From: Chondrus crispus
Lineage: Eukaryota > Rhodophyta > Florideophyceae > Gigartinales > Gigartinaceae
DNA: 64,000 nucleotides
Assembly: GCF_000350225.1 (NCBI RefSeq)
Contig: NW_005179098.1
Location: forward strand, 62,001 to 126,000
Reading direction: 5' to 3'
Positions 21,246-31,622 of this stretch are shown in pieces. Position 1 is the first letter of the stretch. Each line of letters opens with the position of its first letter. Position numbers and translations under genes: made by a program. Below the pieces are notes generated by a model. It ran no database searches. It had not been told where the DNA came from and saw nothing but the letters and a program-made list of their open reading frames with translations.

Positions 21246-23700
21246 TAGTTTAGCAAAATCATATGCGCGAAACTATGCGGCGCGGCATTATAATTTTGGT
21301 GTCACAATTTGAGCCTTGTCACAGATTGAGCCTGTGAGAAGGGTACCGTTGTCTATGTGTACTGGATTGCGATGACTTTTCAAATTATTTTTGATGCCCC
21401 GCTGCTTTAGCGACGTAGACCGAAGGAGTAAACTTCTAAACGCCACAGAATTCTTTCTGCAGACAGACATGTATCACGAAGGGCATCTACGTAGTCGGGA
21501 GACCGGGAAGGGAAGCATGGTCATTGCAGTTTTCTCCTAATATCAACGACATCGAAGGGTGTTTTATGTGGGCCAAGAGCTGATTTCTATCGCACAACTC
21601 TTCAATGCAATACTGTATATGCAAGGGGGGCACATGATTACTGTTGTTGTCGGTGCTTTCCATATTAATTTCGAGATCCCGGGTCGTCAAGCAAATACGT
21701 TATGTGGCATTGCGTGAATTGCACTGTTCACAATGCAGTGTATGTTGGTTTACGTGTACAGGTCATCGTTTTTAGATAGAATGACCAATAAAGATGTAAT
21801 TTAAACGATTGTCGAGAAGTCAAGATTTTGACATGAATGTGGCGAAATTGCGACCAGATGTGTTTGCACCACACTTACATTCATGTAGCCTCTTAAGGGA
21901 TGCCTGTACCTACTTCCCCATATCTTAACGAGACCGAAGAACATTACAGATTGCTTGGTTTGCAACCCCTCACAATCGAACCTTGAAACAGCTGCGACAT
22001 TTCTTCGCATGTACGTTGCATGGTACGCGCACACCAAAGATTGCTCACTCTTGTATGAATGATGAATCTGAAATGTGTAGGCAAATCATTGGGTGCTGTC
22101 TCGTGAAATCGCGGCATTTGGCCTGGGTTATTTTTGAACGCGAGATGCACTTGCATGTCGTAATGACCAAACCTTTTCGCACAACCTAACAATGCAGCCT
22201 GTCGTTTTACATTGTTGTAAAACTTTTTGAACCTCTGAGAATTTCGCAAATGTGCTGTAGCTCTGATGGACGACGGGATGGCGCGATGTGCAGTTGAGGG
22301 AACAAAAGCGTACAGAAATTGATCAAGGGGGCTCGGTGTGAGGAATATAGACTAGACTTGACAGTACTTTCCCTCTTAGGATTCCATCACACGTGGAACA
22401 ACATCTGGCTTGGATTTTCTTTTAGGCGGCGTCGCAAATTTCGCGATACCAGGGTCCTGTATGGGTGAGCAGTCGTGAGAATGCATAGCCAGCAGCGGGT
22501 TTTGCGATCCTCTTTTCACATTTTCTGATTTTCTAGACTCGTCACACGTCCGTAGTTGCCACGTTAACTAGTTAATGTTCAAAACTTCTCATTCATGTGA
22601 AAAGGATGACTGTGTTCCTGGCTGGGCAATTAGCCGAGAGCGATTAGTGGCTTTTATCGTGACCCAGCTTGGAGATAGCTATCGGAGCCAACCGAGCAAA
22701 GAGCGATGTGCCCACACCACGTGCTAACATCAAATATATGTTATGGTGTTGCAGACGCCACTCCAGCCATGTTGCGGGGTATGATGAGAGATGTAATCAT
22801 TGCTTCAAATAGGCTGGCCGGAGAGCCGGTCATTAGTTCTATCGATCATGGATAAACAATTTGATATATTATACACGAAGATATTGTGGCAACAGACTCA
22901 AACTTTTGTACAGACTCTCTGTCGACGGCGGATAGAATATCGCTCATGCGTTCTGCTTTGCAAACAGCCTTCTAAATCTCGACTTGGAAACATGCCTCTG
23001 GTTCCCTCACATCAACGTCTTTGCGAAAGAAGTGGAATTGCTCGGCCAAATTCCTTAAAAGATGTGTGTTTTTACGAGATGATCGGCTATCGACATGTGG
23101 AGCGCACAAAATGCCCTAGTTGGTACAGAGTCCTTACATCACTCGCTCTGCCGGCCCCGTACGTTTCCTTGTTATCTGAAATTACATAAAGCTCTCATTC
23201 TTGATCGGTACAGTACCCTTGGTACAGTATGTCAAGGGACGGAAATGTGACTGACCATGTCATGGGGGGAGTCTGCCTCTAGACATACCGTACATTGCCA
23301 CACCACTGTGTGTGATCCATGAAAGTGTCTGCGTTCAACCAATCCCCTTCAATGAGTGCTCGAACAGAACTGTTGGACTGGACTGCGCCGAAACGAACAG
23401 TGGACATTGCACGCCTATGACGTTTGTATCGTTTGTATTTCCTCGGAGCCCCCCATAGATCCTCGTTGGCTGCGCAGGTGGAAAGTTAACAGCGCTTTTC
23501 TAATCTGTCTTCAGAATCATGGCCGTGTAGGGAACTTTCGGCATATGGGTTTCGCAAACGGGGCAGCGGAGGAATATTTAGATGGCTCCGTAAACATGCA
23601 TGGCTGATTTCAAGATTGTGTTTCAAACTCTCCGGCAGAGCCACGCCATCTCCTAGCCCACGAGAAGCGAAACTTTCAACAGGACCGCCCTTATACATAT
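21246..23700. other. No gene recognised
   Basis: 2.4 kb with only short frames (longest about 129 codons at 22800-23189) that lack motifs. No repeats or element ends were found. Confidence 0.4.
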
Positions 23701-23800
23701 ATTGCCTCTCCCCCTTTCTGTTGAGGCCCGAACAGGTGTTACAACAGATTCCATGCAGCGATATTCGTCTTTCAGTGTCAGAAAGTGGTCATATCAAAGA

Positions 23801-24484
23801 ATGTTTCAGCAGCCAAACTCTCGCGGACATGTGTGGAAAGTCATTTCGTGCCTCGTTCTGCTAGCAGTCAGTCAGCCTGTGCTAGGTGCTCCTCTTCTTC
23901 TCACGGCCGCGAAACCTGGGGGGGCGACGGCTTTGGCAACACCTCGTCAAATTGTTTTCCAATGCTCGAAACGCTTTGCAAGTCGCACAAAGACAGGAGA
24001 TGGAGACGCGGTGTTCTTTTCAGGCTGTTCGACGCTGCGCCCAGCGCTTGTCGGACATGAAGATCACGCAGACGGAGCGCGTGCAACTGACGCGGGATCT
24101 CTAGTGCACAAGTTTGAAGATGTCGAGCCGTTTCTGAAAAGTCGGGCTCTAAACCGAAGCCCCCTTCCTTGCGGAGCGACAGATGGGGTCGTCGAAGTGC
24201 CTGTAGGGTACGTGCCGGATAGTGATATTCCCATGGCAGAGCTATACGGCGGCGAGATTTCCGCCAGAAGTGAATCGTCGCTGGGTAGACGCAATCTGCT
24301 CAAGCCGGCTCCAAAGTCAACTGGAAACTTTGCAATGGGTGCACGGATTGTTTCTAGTGGAACGAGGCCGTGCGATAGTGACGCTCAAACGCAGCAATTT
24401 TTTGATAATTGCCGATGCATCCGTGTCATTTGTACTCCAGTTCGCGAAAAGTGCTTCTGCTCTTTGCGCTGTGGCTTCCGCTAG
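23801..24484 (+). CDS. Small secreted Cys-containing protein, copy B
   Basis: 227 residues if the ATG at 23801 is used; this start puts a clean signal peptide at the N-terminus (VISCLVLLAVSQPVLG, residues about 13-28). An upstream in-frame ATG at 23702 would bury it. After the leader come VFQC, VFFSGCST, an acidic middle part with VEVPVGYVPDSDIPMAEL, then NFAMGARIV and a cysteine cluster, CRCIRVICTPVREKCFC, at the C-terminus. Paired cysteines suggest disulfides in a secreted or cell-surface protein. It is intact and has a decayed paralogue at 19971. Family unknown. Confidence 0.55.
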   Translation: MFQQPNSRGHVWKVISCLVLLAVSQPVLGAPLLLTAAKPGGATALATPRQIVFQCSKRFASRTKTGDGDAVFFSGCSTLRPALVGHEDHADGARATDAGSLVHKFEDVEPFLKSRALNRSPLPCGATDGVVEVPVGYVPDSDIPMAELYGGEISARSESSLGRRNLLKPAPKSTGNFAMGARIVSSGTRPCDSDAQTQQFFDNCRCIRVICTPVREKCFCSLRCGFR

Positions 24485-24747
24485 AACTGTAGAGTAGATA
24501 CGTGTACTTCAAGGTGTCTGTAGTGTTACACCTGGCAGATGACAAGTGGGCATCGGCGTGCAGTAAAGAGTGTCTGAAAGTACAGTGGGCGGTACAGACG
24601 CTCTGTAAACCAATGTTGCCTGACCAAAATGCCCTTCTTTGGGCCTCGTCCCTGAAACTTTAATGTCATGACAAGTGGCTCCGTTGCGCGCGTTGCGCGC
24701 CGCAAGTGGGGAAGAATGCGAAAGAGTTTGAATACATTAAAGTTATG

Positions 24748-24798
24748 GGAATGAAGGTTTCAATATAGACATGGGAATGAAGGTTTCAATATAGACGA
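24748..24798. repeat. Short tandem duplication, about 2 x 25 bp
   Basis: TGGGAATGAAGGTTTCAATA plus a few bases occurs twice in direct succession. No gene lies in 24485-25030; nearby bases TTGCGCGCGTTGCGCGCCGC form a small GC-rich inverted motif. Confidence 0.7.
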
Positions 24799-25122
24799 AT
24801 GGAATGGAGTGGAAAAGTGGGAAGTCATGGGAAAGGGATTTGATGTAATAAAGTGGAGTGGTAAAGGCATGCGGTGGTTGACAATAGAGAGTTTTTGAAG
24901 CCGAAGTGGTGAGTAAAAAATCGTTATTTCGCACACGTGGCAGGACAGCTGGTCTCTATAGCGACCAAATTCTTGCGTTCCTTAGTCACAAGTCGCAATA
25001 TCAATTAAAATAGCGAATTTAAAAAGGACGCCATATGGAAGCGTACCTTACACCTCGTGTCCACCTCTCGTTCCCCCGCCAAAAATTGCATCTAGCAAAC
25101 CCATTGAGCCGCGAGACCCGTC

Positions 25123-25629
25123 ATGCCTACAGAGAAAAGCCTCACCCGCCTACCCGTCTTGTTCCAGAACACTATCCGTGGTACGGGCGTTGCCTCCCTT
25201 CCCCGTCAAATGGCAACGTTGCCGTCCAAACCTTCCCCACAACAACTTTCACCGACTAGCCCCTCTCTTCCCAATCAAATCCAACTCGAAACAAACCCGC
25301 ACCCACCACCCCGGCCATCATCACCTCACTTCATCCCTTCCTCTCCCGTATTCCCATCCCCATCACCATTATCGCCCTCACCCGTTCCGCCCTCCTCCGC
25401 CACATGGGCCCGGCACCCGAACCCCCCTCCCGTCGGCAACGAGCAGGGCACAAAGCGGTTCAGGTTTACTGCACAACTCGACATCGGTCTTCTGAAATCC
25501 ATGATGGTTGTGGCCCCTAAAGCGGAATTCCTGGAGAAAGCGGAGGTCGGAATAAATGTTAAAGTCGAACGACATACAACTTACAGCGATCATCCGCCGT
25601 ATGAGTTTGGTCATATCTATGCGCAGTAG
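25123..25629 (+). pseudogene. Myb/SANT-like protein N-terminal fragment
   Basis: 168 codons. The first 105 or so residues are Pro/Ser-rich and disordered. Then comes KRFRFTAQLDIGLLKSMM, the start of a Myb/SANT-like domain of the kind found in transposon-linked and host DNA-binding proteins (RF...LD..LL..V...). The domain does not go on to its later helices: the frame runs into unrelated sequence and stops, so this is a truncated copy. It is not a close copy of the Myb-like pseudogene at 10409-11454. Confidence 0.5.
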
Positions 25630-26023
25630 TCGGCGCTTGCGGGCAAAATAAAATGGGATAGAGCGTGTGCGACATGCCACCATGGCTGGACGAAGGCGCG
25701 TTGTGGTCGAGCCTATTTTTGCTACAACAGGTCGTTTGTTGTACGATTTTTGACGCATGCTGGGTTTGGGCGAGGAAGATATGGGGAGAGGGCTGTAGCA
25801 CTCAGTACGAGGTTGGAAGGGGTTCAGTTAGTCACGACTTTGAAATTGTTCAGAAACTCTCCGTCGCCGCAAAACTCGCTAAATGTGACAAAGAATTGTC
25901 GATTGGATAGCCACCACAATTTAGCGATTTTTTGTTTTCGAAAACTCTCTAATATGCTTGTCTATCGGATGCTACAGCGACTGTCAGCTATTGTAATTAC
26001 AGTAAAATTGTTGGCTTGATTAT

Positions 26024-26045
26024 TGTCTGCACTATAGTGCAGACA
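26024..26045. repeat. Perfect 22-bp palindrome
   Basis: TGTCTGCACTATAGTGCAGA plus CA reads the same on both strands. AGTGC repeats follow for about 50 bases. It could be a protein-binding site or the tip of a lost element. Confidence 0.8.
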
Positions 26046-26182
26046 TTTTCGGCAGTAGTGCGGACATGTGCAATTATGGCACTGCACTGAACCCCGCCAA
26101 GCCCTTTTGAGTAACATTACGGTTATCCCCATATGTCCCCGCTGTCACGGTGCGTATGTCTCCTCAGCCGGTAGACGAAACG

Positions 26183-26593
26183 TAAGAGTATCACCACCGG
26201 TAGGTGATCAAATGACTAAACAACAACACTTGGCACGTTTTTTCTAGAACTCAATTGGCTGGTGGGAATTTGGTGGTTTGGTTATTTGGTAATTTGATAT
26301 CTCAAAAAGAACAATTCCACCGGTGAGAACCAAATACTGTATGGTACGCTTCGTCCTGGGGGTTTGGACTCCAAACTTTGGAGGGAAGCCGTTTAGTGTG
26401 ACCAATGAGCCTTGAACAACTGGATTGCCCAGGGTATCAAACTACGAAGAAACGGAACGTAATTCTTGATATTTGGTTCCGATATTTGGCTCGGAACCAA
26501 AAGTTTGATGATTTGGTCGGACCGGTGGGGATGTCAATCCACATCAAATCATCAAGTTTTGGTTATATGATTCTACCGGTGGTGATGCTCTAA
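26183..26593. mobile_element. PIF/Harbinger-type MITE with TAA duplication
   Basis: The 405-bp body (26186-26590) begins GAGTATCACCACCGGTAG and its reverse complement begins GAGCATCACCACCGGTAG. TAA flanks it on both sides (26183-26185 and 26591-26593). A 3-bp TAA/TTA target and this type of GAGCAT...ACCGG end are typical of PIF/Harbinger. It has no coding capacity; inside are several GGTTATTTGG- and ACCAAA-type repeats. Confidence 0.9.
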
Positions 26594-26651
26594 AATAGCT
26601 TTATTTAAACTCTATCAATGAAGTCCCTCTACGAAAGAACTTCAAGGTAAA

Positions 26652-28640
26652 CTACGCTGCGGGTACTTTCATCTGCTTCAAAACAATGACGTGGCCTGTA
26701 TATGGGGTCCAGGACAGGGCGACATATAGTTGACCGTGAGAGAAGCAGTGCTTTCTAAGATCTAGTCCCAGGAGTCCTCCAAAAGACTGTCCCTGCGCCT
26801 TGTTTGTAGTCATGGAAAAGCAAGTGCGATAGGAAACTGGGTCCTTGTAAATCCTGGGACAGGAAAGTTGTCGTCTTTGGGTCCGCAGGGCATGCGAGGC
26901 AGGCAGAGTGGCTTTCCCTGATGACTTCCAGTACCTACGCGGAGACAAAGCAAGCTGTTAGACAGGCTATCTACTATATACCTAGCGCCGTTGACATGTC
27001 CATCGTTAGGGTCTAGGTTCCGAAGAAGCATGACAACGAAACCCTTCTTCAACCTTAGTTGATGGTCGGGTAGAGAAGTACCCGCAGTCATTGTATTCAA
27101 TATTTCTACTGGATAGGACGTTTCGGTCTTCGTTATCTACTTTGTATGCACTCAAGAACGTGCGATACGCACCCGGAATCATGTCCCCGACAATCTCATT
27201 GATTTATAGCAGAGCACTGTTCTTACTTCCTAGGATGACTTTAGAAGTGCTCCAATCCATGTCAGATTGCCGTGTCGCAATGCTATCAAATATGGTACGA
27301 CTGAGGTCTGTGATGGAGCTCACAGTACGAACAGAAGTCGGAAGACGTATCAAGTCGGGTTGGTCTGGACCATGCAGTCGTCCTTCACCAACTTCAAGTA
27401 CAAATGGTGCGAACTGGAGAGACTCGTGGCCTGCGGACGTATCTTGGCGGAGAGATGAACGTCTCATGTTCTCAGTGAGAGAGAGCGACTCGAATCTTCG
27501 GAAGAGATTCGAGGATCTGATGCATGCATTGACTATCTCTGCTCTTGACCCGCCCGGAACGACTGGAAGAATCTGGCGAAAGTCTCCAGAAAACAGGACG
27601 TGTTTACCGCCGAAAGGAACGTCGGTGCCAGTCAGGTCGCGTAGGGTGCGGTCTACAGCTTCTATACAAGACCTATGGCACATTACGATCTCATCCCATA
27701 TGATCAAGTTGGCGTCTTTCATATCTTTAACTAACGTGGAGTTGGGCGAGATGTTACACGTACTATCTGACAGAATAGGTAGAGGAATCTTAAAGACTGA
27801 ATGCGCAGTTCTGCCGCCATCGAGTAAGACTTCAGCTACTGCCGACGTGACGACAGGTAAAACAGTTTTGGCACGAATGGTGAGCACGTTCTGTATAGAA
27901 TTGGTAAGGAAAGTCTTGCCAGTGCCACCTGGAGCATAAAGCAAGAAAACGCGTGAGTTGGGGGCAGTAGAACTACCTGCGATTGGGGCAAGTGGTGGAG
28001 TAGATAGCCCTTGCAAGCTTTGGGCGGGCACGCCTGGAAGAATGGAACCCACGATTCGATTAAATGCATTTCTCTGCCCTTCATTGAAGAGCGGAAGAGC
28101 TTGCTGAAGTCAGTGCTCCAGAACTTCCGTGTTCACATGACCCGAGTTCGTAGAAGGCCCTTCGTGCAACGGTGGAAAGTCTTCCATAGGCTCAGGCAGG
28201 TTGAAGTCCGTGAGAGTGTGACGACTCATAGACTGCAGCGCGTCCATCACCTCCAGTAAAATGTACACAATGCGTGTTCATCATTGGAGAGTTGTTTTAG
28301 GAGGGAACTGTTCCCAGGCCCGCGTGCGCGTGCACGTATATCTGTCAAGAATAACAACACATGCTCGTTCCAGAGCGCACGTGGATCAGAAGGCTCGCAG
28401 TATGCCAGGATAGTAGCAAACACGCGAGATAGAGGCACAAACGAAGAACGGAAGGACTCCCGTATGGCGTGCCTCCACTCTGCGTCGTCTGCTAGAAGTC
28501 CCATCTTACAGCAGGCCTCTCGGAAACTGGCACACTCTACTCCATCGACGGTGCGCAGATTCTGGAAAGAAGTAGCCCCTAGTACTTGCGTGAGAATCAA
28601 GCGGAGAAAGTACCTCTCTGTAGCGCAATGCGCCTGTCAG
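26652..28640 (-). pseudogene. Helitron-type PIF1 helicase, C-terminal half, broken
   Basis: From the N-side: ATSFQNLRTVDGVECASF and LWNEHVLLFL (about 28600-28330), the stretch before the helicase in Helitron proteins; Walker A PGGTGKT (residues 41-47 of the frame starting at 28052); Walker B LIIWDEIVM; FSGDFRQILPVV; SLTENMR; then, nearer 26800, CFSMTTNKAQGQSFGG and HGQLYVALSW, the last SF1 motifs. At least three frame changes separate the parts, so the gene is dead. The Rep nuclease is not seen upstream, and the Helitron ends were not located. The MITE sits 59 bases past its 3' end. Confidence 0.85.
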
Positions 28641-28761
28641 GCAGAGACCGCGGTCCGATGGTCCAGCCAAAACAACAACGGCAGCAAAATGAAGAACTGC
28701 CGATGTCACAGCGCTACGGAGTGTCCGACTCTCCCTTCTCCGTTTAAACGAACTTGCGACT

Positions 28762-29420
28762 CGTAGTAGCTCAGATCCCTGATGGGGGTGGGGGCGCAGA
28801 TAAATAACCCGGCCTGGGATCGATGTGGTAGAGACTTGCGAAGAGAACTGCTCAACGAGTGTGGGGTGGGGCGCGTACTTAGGTACCCCGGTTCCACTGG
28901 GTTGTAAGGCCAATGCTCGTTGAGCTTCTTCGACACCTTGTAACGCGACAAGGCCTTCGACGGGGGCGTCGCAACGCAGCCCGACGGGATGAAATGAAAC
29001 TGGCAGCGCTACCTCAACTGTGCCGCCCGATGGCTCGAAACACCTACACCGGTTCGGTCGCAACCGAGGCCGATGGCAGCAACACAAGATAAGGGAAAAA
29101 TAGGTAGAATTAGAGATAGAAAAGGATAGGGAAATAAAGGAAAAAGAAAAGGGAACCACCGAGCAATAGAGGATGCCGTAGGCTTAGGTAAAAGGGGCCG
29201 TCTCGGTAGAGACGGACTTCGACCAAGGCGACATTCAACTCCGGCAACTCGGGTTGGTTTATTGACTTGTTCGGTCAAAGGGCTAAGTTATATAGAGCCC
29301 CGCCGGGGCGAGTACAGTAGCTCCCGGCTCTAGATTCTAGATGTAATTAGTAAATAAATTAAATAATTAAAATAATCGTGGGCTTCGTCGCACACGTGTG
29401 TCCCCCAAACCCGGACTACA
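28762..29420 (-). repeat. Probable solo gypsy LTR
   Basis: On the minus strand it begins TGTAGTCCGGGTTTGG, has an ACACGTGT box, an AT-rich part, a TATA box (GCTCTATATAACTTAG), a pyrimidine-rich leader (CCTTTTCTTTTTCC), and ends near GAGCTACTACG. That is the same order of parts as in the LTR at 56977-57897. No target duplication could be made out, and there are no internal gypsy parts next to it. Confidence 0.45.
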
Positions 29421-29594
29421 GTATCCATTTTTTTCCTTTTTCACTTCCTTTCACCCCCCTACCCGAGACGGGTATTGCACTACATATCCCCCTTCTGAGC
29501 GCTCTTGCGCAGCGGCTTCACTCCCTTGCTTCCCAACTTCTTCCTTTTTCTTCCGACCATCGGTCGCCGCTTGCGTGAGAGTAAGACGATCTCC

Positions 29595-30923
29595 ATGTTT
29601 CCTTCATCGGATCCCACTGCCGGACATACCACCCGCGGTCGCCGCGGTGTGGGCTTCTCATACACGCCTTCCATTCCTAGCGACCTTCCTCCCATACCCC
29701 GACTTCCCCCGGACACCAACATTCCTGAACCGGCCTTCCATCCCGATCTCCATCCTTCATCAACCCCTCGTCGATACCCCTCACTAGCCGAGCTCCAAGG
29801 TAAATCCATGCGCGACTATCCCTTACTGTACGCGGCCGCTCCTTGGTTTTCCGCCATCGACGTGCGCGACGTCACTAGCATCGAGCGCGACGGGGTGCAC
29901 TCTCGAGGCCAGTTTAATTGGTACACATAAACGAGACTTATGGTACCCTTATGTATTCGGAGATGGTCATATCACTGCGAGGCACAGAGGAGTTATTGTG
30001 TCCGAGAAAGGATGTCGTGCAGTTTATAATGCACGTCTAAAATCTGGTTCACATGTGAGGTTCGGGATTCGACAGGTAGAGGCATGCATTTATCGGGAAA
30101 GTTGTTCTGGCAGGATAGCAGCCCTGGTACATAATAATGCCGCTATGTTCCCTTCCAGATGTTTTACTGTCGTCGTGAAAGAAGCCTTTCGCTCTGATGC
30201 AGGTATGAAGGAGCTCAGTGAGTCCCTCGTGGTATTCAGTTCCGGTCCAGACAGAGGGGCGCCGAACAGGTCCGTATTTTCGGAGGACGGACGCAGGATT
30301 GTCAGTCAAGCACTCAACCGCGTCAATGCGTTAACGTATCTACAATCCGAAGATCCAGTCTGGGTTCTACTGCGGGCATTTCGATTTACTTCAAGGACAG
30401 CCCATGGGTTTGTCGTGGCTGTGGCACGGGACTACAATACGAGATTGAGAGGAATGGCAGCGAAATTGCGTGGTAGACGTATCAGCGATGGGGCTAACAC
30501 CCTACCGGACGATATCACCGAAACAGAACGGTGCATCTCAGAGCACTGGGAATCTGTGCTTGATGCCCTGGCAATTCGAAAACAAACCATTGACAGGCCC
30601 TCAGACAGGCGTATGATGGCGGGTTGGGTTAGGAGGTATTCGCAGTCCAGGATCACTTCTTTTACAAAAAGTGACCTGCAAGCAACGCTAGCCGTCTTTG
30701 GGCGTGGCTTGGAATTAAGAGTTCCAAAGCTTGAGCTTGTCGCAGCTGTTCTACAGCTCAAACAGGACATTATTTACGAGACAGTCAATTTAGATGGGGG
30801 CGAAGATGGACAGCTGTCTGAAGACGCCATGGTCGCACCTGCTACAATAAGAGCTCAGGCGTCCCTACAGGAAGCTTCGGTCTCGGCTTGGGTCACGAAA
30901 CCATTAGTTACAACGATGGGCAT
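29595..30923 (+). pseudogene. YqaJ-type nuclease/transposon gene, 5' piece
   Basis: Upstream piece of a gene cut by the gypsy element at 30924. The ATG at 29595 opens a Pro-rich start, then LAELQGKSMRDYPLLYAAAP. The frame then changes; removing 29921-29981 (GT...AG, 61 bp) would join it smoothly to the long open frame 29982-30923. That second part includes VWVLLRAFRFTSRTAHGFVV and a C-terminal SVSAWVTKPLVTTMGI. The reading continues at 44123 with MREGSRNEIEVAKALPAFF. The intron is a guess based on frame and splice bases only. The function of this N-terminal half is unknown. Confidence 0.55.
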
Positions 30924-31595
30924 TGTAGCATAAACACCCCAACGACAGGGGTGTATGTTCAGTCCGCGTAAGAGACCCTGTAGAACGCGAGAAGAACAGA
31001 AAGGACCGGTAAGCAACGCGTGAGGAAGGACACGGGCCGGTAGCGGTGGTAGAGCGGGTCGGGTCGCGAACGCGTTAGTGTATGCCGTAGAGCGGATCGA
31101 CGCCTCGACGCCCCGGCGCGGTACTGAGTGACGTTCCAGTACCGACGGGCGGAGGCGGATCCTAGCTCGCACGCGCACGTACGCGTCCGCTACCCGTGTC
31201 CTTTTACTCTAAAACGCGAACAGAGAGAGCGTCTCCGAGTTAGAGTAAGCGTTCCGGGTTAGCCGATGGTGAGGGTCTGGCCAAGCCGATGCTTGCCTCC
31301 CCCCCACGCCGTCGGTTCCCGTGGTTTAACATACAGTTACGCGTCTATTGCGTCTATCATACAGGGCTACAGTACAGTCCGTACTGCACTGTAGCGCGTT
31401 ACAGTGCTGAGCTACCGTATTCAGCTACTGTAGCGCTGTCAATACACGTGTGCTCGCGCGCGCCGATGATACACGTGTGTGCCGGCGTCCTGACAGTACT
31501 GACAGTACACGTGTGTGCGGGCGTCCTGACAGTACACGTGTGTGCGCGCGCGCGATCTATTTCTAAATCTAATTCTGATCCGCGCTGATGCTACA
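30924..31595 (-). repeat. Gypsy 1 3' LTR
   Basis: 672 bp, TGTAGCATAAACACCCC to GCGCTGATGCTACA on the plus strand. It holds four ACACGTGT boxes (31444, 31471, 31507, 31534) and a hairpin at 31119-31144 (CGGTACTG / CAGTACCG). Confidence 0.93.
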
Positions 31596-31596
31596 C

Positions 31597-31622
31597 GGCC
31601 CCCTCCTCAAGAGTGAACGTCC
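31597..31622 (-). other. Polypurine tract next to the 3' LTR
   Basis: On the sense (minus) strand, TTGAGGAGGGGGCCG lies directly before the 3' LTR, as expected for the plus-strand primer of gypsy replication. The same 26 bases occur exactly at 36138-36163. Confidence 0.8.

Noticed and set aside
27091-27939. 282-codon plus-strand ORF over the helicase
   Set aside because: Mirror of the minus-strand helicase frame, which carries Walker A and later SF1 motifs.
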